From contig OX442316.1 of the NCBI GenBank assembly GCA_949358305.1, positions 19,098,001 to 19,162,000 on the forward strand: a DNA stretch of 64,000 nucleotides. Direction: 5' to 3'. The first letter of the stretch is position 1. Every line of letters starts with the position of its first letter. Position numbers and translations under genes: made by a program. Below are positions 58,549-64,000 of the stretch, piece by piece. The notes under the pieces are model-generated. The model did no database searches and was not told the origin of the DNA. It saw only the letters and a list, made by a program, of their open reading frames with translations. This DNA is from Strigamia acuminata. Its lineage: Eukaryota; Arthropoda; Chilopoda; Geophilomorpha; Linotaeniidae.

Positions 58549-60498
58549 TTATTTATTGACGGATTTTAACTTTCTTTTACGAGCACGACATTTCGGCTTG
58601 GCGATAGAACTCTTGTCGAGTCCGAAAGACACAGCCACCAGATTCGAATCTAAACTATTAATGTCAAAAACACTTTTCAGATGGTGCGCGTTGTAGCATC
58701 TGAAGTACGACTTGCACGCGGCTTTCGCGCTAATTTGAAGCGAAGGAGTTTTGGCGATCGTATCTTTAATCTGAATTTAATAAAAAAAAAAAACATTAGT
58801 AAATCTCATCATTTATTTATTTATTTATCACTGGCGTATTTAGATTTACCTGGTCCTGAATGTCCGGGACGGTCTTCCAGTCCAAGCGATGTTCCTTGAG
58901 CTCGACTTTGGCCTTTCGCAAGTGGTCGAGATAAGCGAGTTCTTGTGGACGCAAAATGAGCAGCGCATGACCCCGGCCCTCGTAACCCCGTGCGGTTCGA
59001 CCGACTCTGTGAATGTATTCCTGCGTGGGTCGACAAAAAATTCATTTCGCTAAATTTTAATTTCTTGTTGCTTTTCTAAATATTACTAATTATTATTATT
59101 ATTATTTCTATTTTTATTTTTACCTTAGGATCGCCGGGCGGGTCGAATTGAACGATCCAATCGACCTCGGGAACATCCAGGCCTCGCGCCGCCACGTCGG
59201 TGCAAAGCAAAATAGACGATGTTGATTTGCAAAAGTCCAAAAACGTGCTCGTGCGTTTCGACTGACTTAGTCGTCCCTAACGAAGAGAAAAATATAAAAG
59301 AATCCACAAAAATATTTGTTCGTTTCGTTGATAGTTGATTGATTTGATACGTACGTGGATGCACTGGACCGGCAAGTGGAGGCAATTCAACAGTTGGTGG
59401 TAGAACTTGACCGACCGACAGGTGCTGAAAAACACCATCGATTTCAGTTTCTTTCGCTCCGCCTCGCGTAACAAAGAGTGCAGCATCAAAAAGCGATTCT
59501 CCGAGCCACAAACAACGTAACTCTGTTCCAATCCGTCGACGGTCGCTTTCTCTGTTTTCGCCGCGTTCACTCCCACGTAAATCGGATCCTTTTTCATAGC
59601 CGACTGTATGAGATGATTGGTGTTGGACGTGATCGTGGCACTGAACAGCATCGTCTGTCTCTCTTCTATGCGAATTAGTTATTTAGGTAAGTACTTGTAC
59701 AGTTTTTTATTTCTTTTCTTCTCTTCTGTTCGAATACTTTACTCGGTAAAAATTGTAGAATTTGTTTCATCTCTCTTTCGAATCCCATGTCCAACAGTTT
59801 GTCAGCCTCGTCGATAATGAGACATTGCAAATGTGCGTAAACGAATTCGGGAGTGTTCTGTAAATTGTAAATTGTAAATTGTAAATTGTAAATTGTAAAT
59901 TGTAAATTGTAAATTGATACCGTATCAGATTGAAGCTTGTACGTGCGTTGAAACGTGCGTTGAAACATGCGCTGCACTTGCAACTTACCTTCAAGTGATC
60001 GAGTAATCGGCCGGGCGTTGCGACGACCAGATTAATTCCCGTTTTGAATTTGCCCTCCTCGATTCTTTTATTCGTGCCGCCCATGATGACACCCTCGGTG
60101 AGACGACGACGAGCGACGAGGGCTTTTAAGACTCCGCTCGTTTGAATGGACAACTCGCGCGTGGGCGAAATGATGATGACGCCCGTGCCGTCCGCGGGTT
60201 GGAATTTCAATTTGTGGAGCAGTTCCACGGCCGGAACGAGGAAAGCCAACGTTTTACCGCTGCCGGTCTTGGCAGCCGCGATTAAATCTCTGTCAAACAT
60301 AATTAACTTTGTCAATTTGTATTCCTAAATCTTAATTTCTCCTCTCTCTCTCTCTCTCTCTTCTTACCGGCCCGTCAGGAGATGAGGAATGGCTTTTTCC
60401 TGAATTTCCGTCATCTGCGTGAACCCCATATCGGATAATGATTTTCGCGTCAGTTGCGATATTGCCAGACTGTCGAATTTCTTACGCCCATCGTCCAT
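58549..60498 (-). CDS. DDX18/Has1-type DEAD-box RNA helicase, copy B
   Basis: Seven exons (60368-60498, 59989-60289, 59743-59857, 59355-59662, 59124-59276, 58850-59020, 58549-58770) give 466 aa. All core motifs are intact: [34 protein letters not shown] in [48 protein letters not shown]. The C-terminal extension is diverged ([32 protein letters not shown]). Four consecutive exons have the same lengths as in copy A (115, 308, 153, 171 bp), proving a tandem duplication; the 5' introns differ. It is probably a second ribosome-biogenesis helicase, perhaps with altered specificity. The start ATG 60498 gives only a short N terminus; an upstream exon cannot be excluded. Confidence 0.92.
59858..59920. 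repeat. (TAAATTG)n tandem repeat
   Basis: About eight to nine copies of a 7-bp unit (TAAATTG) fill the 3' part of an intron of DDX18 copy B, directly before its splice acceptor. Confidence 0.85.
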
Positions 60499-60716
60499 GG
60501 CGTCTCGATCTTGTAAAGTGGTCGAGCAAAGGACGAAACGAAAGCGTCGTTGCGAATGTGGCGAAGGTGGCGCGCTCTGGCGACTTGAATGCCAGCTTCC
60601 ACAAGTCCACCAACGAGATGAGGAAAGAAAGGAAAAGAAGTGTCTGCATCGTCTGCATTAAATCCACCAGGTTGACGATGATGAGCGATTTCTGTTTCTG
60701 ACGCGACGAATAGCGA

Positions 60717-61108
60717 TTAAGCCAGTTCCATGTGCTTGTTGGCGAACGCGTTGTTGTACGGCAGGACGATGCCGGTGATGCCGCGGCGCACCCGGCTGCT
60801 TACGGACAATCAAATAATTACTGAAAGTCAGTTAATTCAATTAAGTAGCCTACTTACTCGGCGAGATGGACGGGAATCGAGCCGCAATATTGGTCCGCTC
60901 GGTCGATCGTGAACACGCCGCCGTCGTCTTTGAACGAGAGCCAGAATTTTGAAATAAAACAAAAAAAAAAAGCAATCGTTTTTATCGTACTCAAGACGGG
61001 ATGCGGATGTGGATCGGTGATGAACAGTTGCGAGATCCCCGAATCGGAGCCGCGTGCGGTCGAACAAACTCGTTCGTGGGATTTGATATGCCCGAACGCG
61101 CGGAGCCA
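60717..61108 (-). CDS. Possible small gene of unknown function (3' exons only)
   Basis: Three exons with matching phases can be joined: 60991-61108, 60858-60927 and 60717-60795, ending at TAA 60717-60719. The donor of the second is a perfect GTAAGT and the intervals are typical small introns. The product would read WLRAFGHIKSHERV..., SGISQLFITDPHPHPVLN, DGGVFTIDRADQYCG, SIPVHLADRVRRGITGIVLP, ending NAFANKHMELA. I do not recognise it. The 5' part is unclear: the same frame is open back to an ATG at 61483 (MSGGWLSIFK), through what looks partly like intron (a GA repeat). It may be a non-coding transcript or a diverged gene. Confidence 0.35.
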
Positions 61109-61549
61109 CTGACAAGTGAGAACGGGGAGAAACTGCAAGAAGAAACGCGTTTTCCGTCGTTCTCCATTTATCTGTCGGCGGTAATTAAACCTGTCGATGC
61201 ACAACATCTCTCTCTCTCTCTCTCTCTCTCTCGAGCTGATAAGGATAATGACAGTGACAGCGCACAGCGTGTTTTGAATTTTGATTCGCGATGGGATTTG
61301 CGAGGGAAGCTGAAGCAAAGTGCACGAGGTGAAAGCGAAATGCACGTTTGTTTGTTTCAGCAGCATCGTCCGATTGATTTTCTTCTCGCAAATAAAGAAT
61401 GAGAGAGAAAAACGGGTTGCGAGGAATATGTTAATCGAGTAATGTTGTTGAATTTTAAATATGCTTAGCCATCCGCCAGACATCCGGAGCGCAGCGGTGA
61501 CGTCACTCGCGATCACGACACGACACGTTTAATTTAACTTACAATCAAG
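61109..61549. promoter_or_regulatory. Region upstream of mARC, with (TC)n repeat
   Basis: Contains a CT-dinucleotide microsatellite (about 61209-61232) and, next to the mARC start, a GTGACGTCACTC sequence (about 61498-61509) that includes a CRE-like TGACGTCA. The area is probably the mARC promoter, possibly shared with a minus-strand transcript starting near 61483. Confidence 0.4.
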
Positions 61550-62798
61550 ATGGACAGGAGCGAGTGGTTGCGTATGGGAGCGGTGGGTGCGGCCGCGTTC
61601 GTAACAGGAGCTTGCAGCACTTTGTACGCGCTGGATCGTTGGAAAGCAAAGATCGAGTATCATCCGGTGGGCACCGTGTCCAACCTGCTCGTCTACCCGA
61701 TCAAGTCGTGCCGTCCGATCCGCGTGGAAGAAGCGGAATGCACTCCGCTGGGCCTGAGGAAAGGACAAGCGGCCGACAGGTGCGAAACGAAACGAAACGA
61801 AACGAAACGAAAAATTAAGAAAAACCCAAAAGAAATTAAATGTATTCCAATTGACTTGTACAGATCTTTTATGCTCACCGACTCGAATTATCATTTTATT
61901 ACGGCGAGGAAAGAAAATCGAATGGTTTTGGTGCAGCCGTCGTTGCGCAACGACAACGCCAACACGTTGATGCTTGACGCGCCCGGCATGGAAACGTTCG
62001 AGTTGAAAATCCCTGAACGAGTGGACGAGGACGCTCATATTCGAGGTGAACGAGTCTCGTAAGTTATTTGTCTCTTCTTCTTCGTTCTTTGAAACAAAAC
62101 AGGAAATTATATCGGGTGTCGGGTGTCGGGGGGTGCGGGGGTTTGTCAAACAGAGTTTTTGAGCAAAAGACGTTCGGCGTGGACTGCGGGGCCGAGGTGG
62201 GCGCGTGGTTCGAACGCTTTCTCGAGCGGCCCGAAAACAGCACGCGTCTGCTGTACCATCCGTGGAACGAGAGCGTCAGGCATTTCCCGTACTGGCACCT
62301 GTGGGAGCGATATCGCGAGGACGATCGGGCCATGTTCGCCGATCTGAACGCATTCATGGCGTTGTCCGAAGGTTCCCTGCGCGACCTCAACGCTCGGCTC
62401 GGTCAGCAAATTTCGTTTCTCAATTTCCGTCCGAATTTCACCGTGCAAGGAACGCATCCCTACGAAGAAGTATGGAAATTCACGAGTGAAATTAATTGAT
62501 CAATTAAAATATAAAATTGCAATTTCATTCTTCAAAGGATGCATGGAAGTATTTAAAAATCGGAGAGCGCGCCTCTTTCCGATGCACCCGCCCGTGCACC
62601 AGGTGCGTTTTCACCACCATCGACCCCGAGACGGGAGTCAAGGGCGAAGAACCGTTGAAGATGCTGCGCACTTATCGACGTCACCCGGATCCGCGAGTGA
62701 GAAAACGCGAGGGGGACTCGCCCTGTTTCGGCACTCATCTCGGATTGGACGAGGCGGGCACGGTCCGAGTCGGCGACAGGGTTTTTGCGGCTTTTTAA
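61550..62798 (+). CDS. MARC: Mitochondrial amidoxime-reducing component (mARC), MOSC-domain molybdoenzyme
   Basis: Four exons (61550-61779, 61864-62058, 62154-62469, 62538-62798) give 333 aa. A short N-terminal hydrophobic anchor (LRMGAVGAAAFVTGACS) places it on a membrane, as for vertebrate mARC on the outer mitochondrial membrane. The MOSC N-terminal beta-barrel reads VGTVSNLLVYPIKSCRPI, EAECTPLGLRKGQAADR, FITARKENRMVL. The MOSC domain reads LSEGSLRDLNARLG, NFRPNF, and RPCTRCVFTTIDPETG, whose Cys binds molybdenum cofactor. It reduces N-hydroxylated substrates using cytochrome b5. The exon 2 donor at 62059 (GTAAGT) was chosen over an earlier GT because it restores the frame to VFEQKTFGVDCG. 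Confidence 0.95.
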
Positions 62799-62884
62799 AT
62801 TACTTTCTTCTACCAGTAGTAATAATAATAATCATAATAATAATAAAGAATTAATTTTGTCATGCGTCCCTATATATTTGCAAA

Positions 62885-62915
<31 letters not shown>

Positions 62916-63083
62916 AATGATGCGTGCAAACAGCTACGGAATTAAAAACGTTGTATTATTTATTTATTGTTATTTGTTTTCTTGTTTCTTTGTTTTTTCG
63001 TGTTTCGTTTTTTGGTGTTTCTTCACTTTGCCGCCACCTTTTCGAGCGCGCCTAATCGGATACGGATACATATCGGGGGTAAG
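62799..63083. other. mARC 3' region and ABT1 promoter
   Basis: Contains AATAAT/AATAAAG signals just after the mARC stop and an (AAAT)n microsatellite at about 62882-62917, then T-rich sequence and a short GC-richer stretch before the ABT1 ATG. Confidence 0.45.
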
Positions 63084-63872
63084 ATGGCGTCCGAGCAGCC
63101 CGAGCGAAAGATGGAATCTGGAATTATATATTTAAGTACGATACCGCCGACGATGAACGTGAAAACGATTCGACAGTTCTTTTCGAAATTTGGCCAAACG
63201 GGCAACATATTTCTGAAACCGAGTGGTAGGTGAATGCGACACGTCGTTTTGACACGTGCTTGTTTGTGGTATTGATAACTTATTTATTAAAATAATAATA
63301 ATTATTTTATTTTATTCAGCTAGGGCTTCGAAAAAATCCATGTATTATTTTACCGAAGGCTGGATCGAATTCAAGAACAAGAAAATAGCCAAACGAGTGG
63401 CCACCAGTCTGCACAACACTCAAGTGGGTGGAAAGCGACGGTACAAATACTACGACAGTTTGTGGAACATGAAATATTTGCACAAGTAAGTCACGAAAAA
63501 CAATTCCCTTAAAAAGAAAAAGTGTATATTGTGGATACTGTGGATACTAGATTTCGATGGATTCATTTAAACGAACGATTGGCACACGAAAAAGCCACAC
63601 ACGACCAGCGAATGAGAGCCGAGATCGCTCAGGTGAAGCGTGAAACCGATCATTACGTTGAAAGCGTGGAAAAGTCCAAACGACTCAAACGACTCGAGAC
63701 AAAGATGAGGAAGGAGGGCAAAGAGTGGAAAGACGCTCCGTCTGCAGACATTCGTCAAATCGGAAGCGTAAGCGTAAGCGAGACCATCGCGAGTAGTAGT
63801 ACGAGTAGCATGGATGACACAACAGTGGATGGCTCTGGCTCGCTGCTGGATCACATTTTCTTAGCCAAATAA
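63084..63872 (+). CDS. ABT1: ABT1/ESF2-type nucleolar RNA-binding protein
   Basis: Three exons (63084-63225, 63320-63485, 63551-63872) give 209 aa. The RRM-like core reads [52 protein letters not shown], followed by the signature [26 protein letters not shown] and a basic coiled helix. Yeast Esf2 and human ABT1 act in small-subunit processome assembly and 18S rRNA maturation; ABT1 was also described as a basal transcription activator. The Ser/Asp-rich C terminus is not conserved. The AATAAA at 63868-63873 overlaps the stop codon. Confidence 0.94.
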
Positions 63873-63912
63873 AATGTGTTTATTTAAAACAAAGTGGTTT
63901 GATTACATTACT

Positions 63913-63983
63913 TTAATCAGTTTTTTTAGTGCCGAGTATTTTCTTTCGTTGCGCCAGCATGTAGAAATAAAGTTGAGGAAATC
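63913..63983 (-). CDS. Possible last exon of a minus-strand gene entering from the right edge
   Basis: On the minus strand a TTTATTTCAG acceptor at 63984 is followed by a short open stretch ending at TAA 63913-63915 (in one frame: QLYFYMLAQRKKILGTKKTD). Nothing else of the gene is inside the window, so the frame and product are not certain. It would be convergent with ABT1. Confidence 0.3.
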
Positions 63984-64000
63984 CTGAAATAAAAGCAATT

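Overview
The window is nuclear DNA from an animal, most likely an arthropod or close relative with a compact genome. Genes are broken by many short AT-rich introns (often 50-100 bp, nearly all GT-AG), exons are GC-richer, and AATAAA-type poly(A) signals are present. The strongest lineage clue is a pair of eclosion hormone genes, an ecdysozoan moulting neuropeptide family. No prokaryotic, viral, CRISPR or recognisable transposon gene was seen. Gene models below were built by joining exons by hand. Exon phases close exactly in every model named to a family, and predicted lengths match known orthologues (for example MRPS14 128 aa, eEF1A 462 aa, KICS2 444 aa, UNC45 940 aa, WDR35 1170 aa).

Layout, left to right. 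The 3' end of a Gln/Ser-rich gene (1-670,+); MTMR9 pseudophosphatase (1035-3230,-) head-to-head with ZC2HC1 (3438-6181,+); a THRAP3/BCLAF1-like SR-related gene (6647-12600,-) whose 2.9 kb intron holds a 25-bp tandem array with a 100-bp higher-order period; RNF217 RBR ubiquitin ligase (13347-15325,+); insulin receptor substrate/chico (16107-20273,+); two eclosion hormone genes tail-to-tail (21201-21446,+ and 21604-21924,-); Elongin B (22843-23410,-); PTRHD1 (23802-24262,-) head-to-head with a KIAA0319-like PKD-repeat receptor (24542-28825,+); an NAD(P)H-dependent FMN reductase (29357-30065,+); WDR35/IFT121 (30399-38854,+, 25 exons); a GGT7-like gamma-glutamyltransferase (39165-41474,+).

Then an unrecognised Cys-containing gene (41797-42522,-); gamma-tubulin complex protein 5 (43009-46415,+) tail-to-tail with KICSTOR subunit KICS2 (46439-48496,-); MRPS14 (48684-49195,-) head-to-head with eEF1A (50066-51861,+); UNC45 (52535-56310,+); two tandem DDX18-type DEAD-box helicases (56379-58351 and 58549-60498, both -); a weakly supported small gene (60717-61108,-); the molybdenum enzyme mARC (61550-62798,+); ABT1/ESF2 (63084-63872,+); and perhaps the last exon of a further minus-strand gene at the right edge.

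These are mostly conserved housekeeping genes, not one pathway, although some themes recur: insulin/TOR nutrient signalling (IRS, KICS2), translation and ribosome biogenesis (eEF1A, MRPS14, DDX18 x2, ABT1), cilia and microtubules (WDR35, GCP5), and moulting (eclosion hormones). The most notable features are the inverted eclosion hormone pair with a lost intron, the DDX18 tandem duplication with conserved exon lengths, the two-frame last exon of ZC2HC1, the higher-order repeat array, and two introns that appear to use GC donors.
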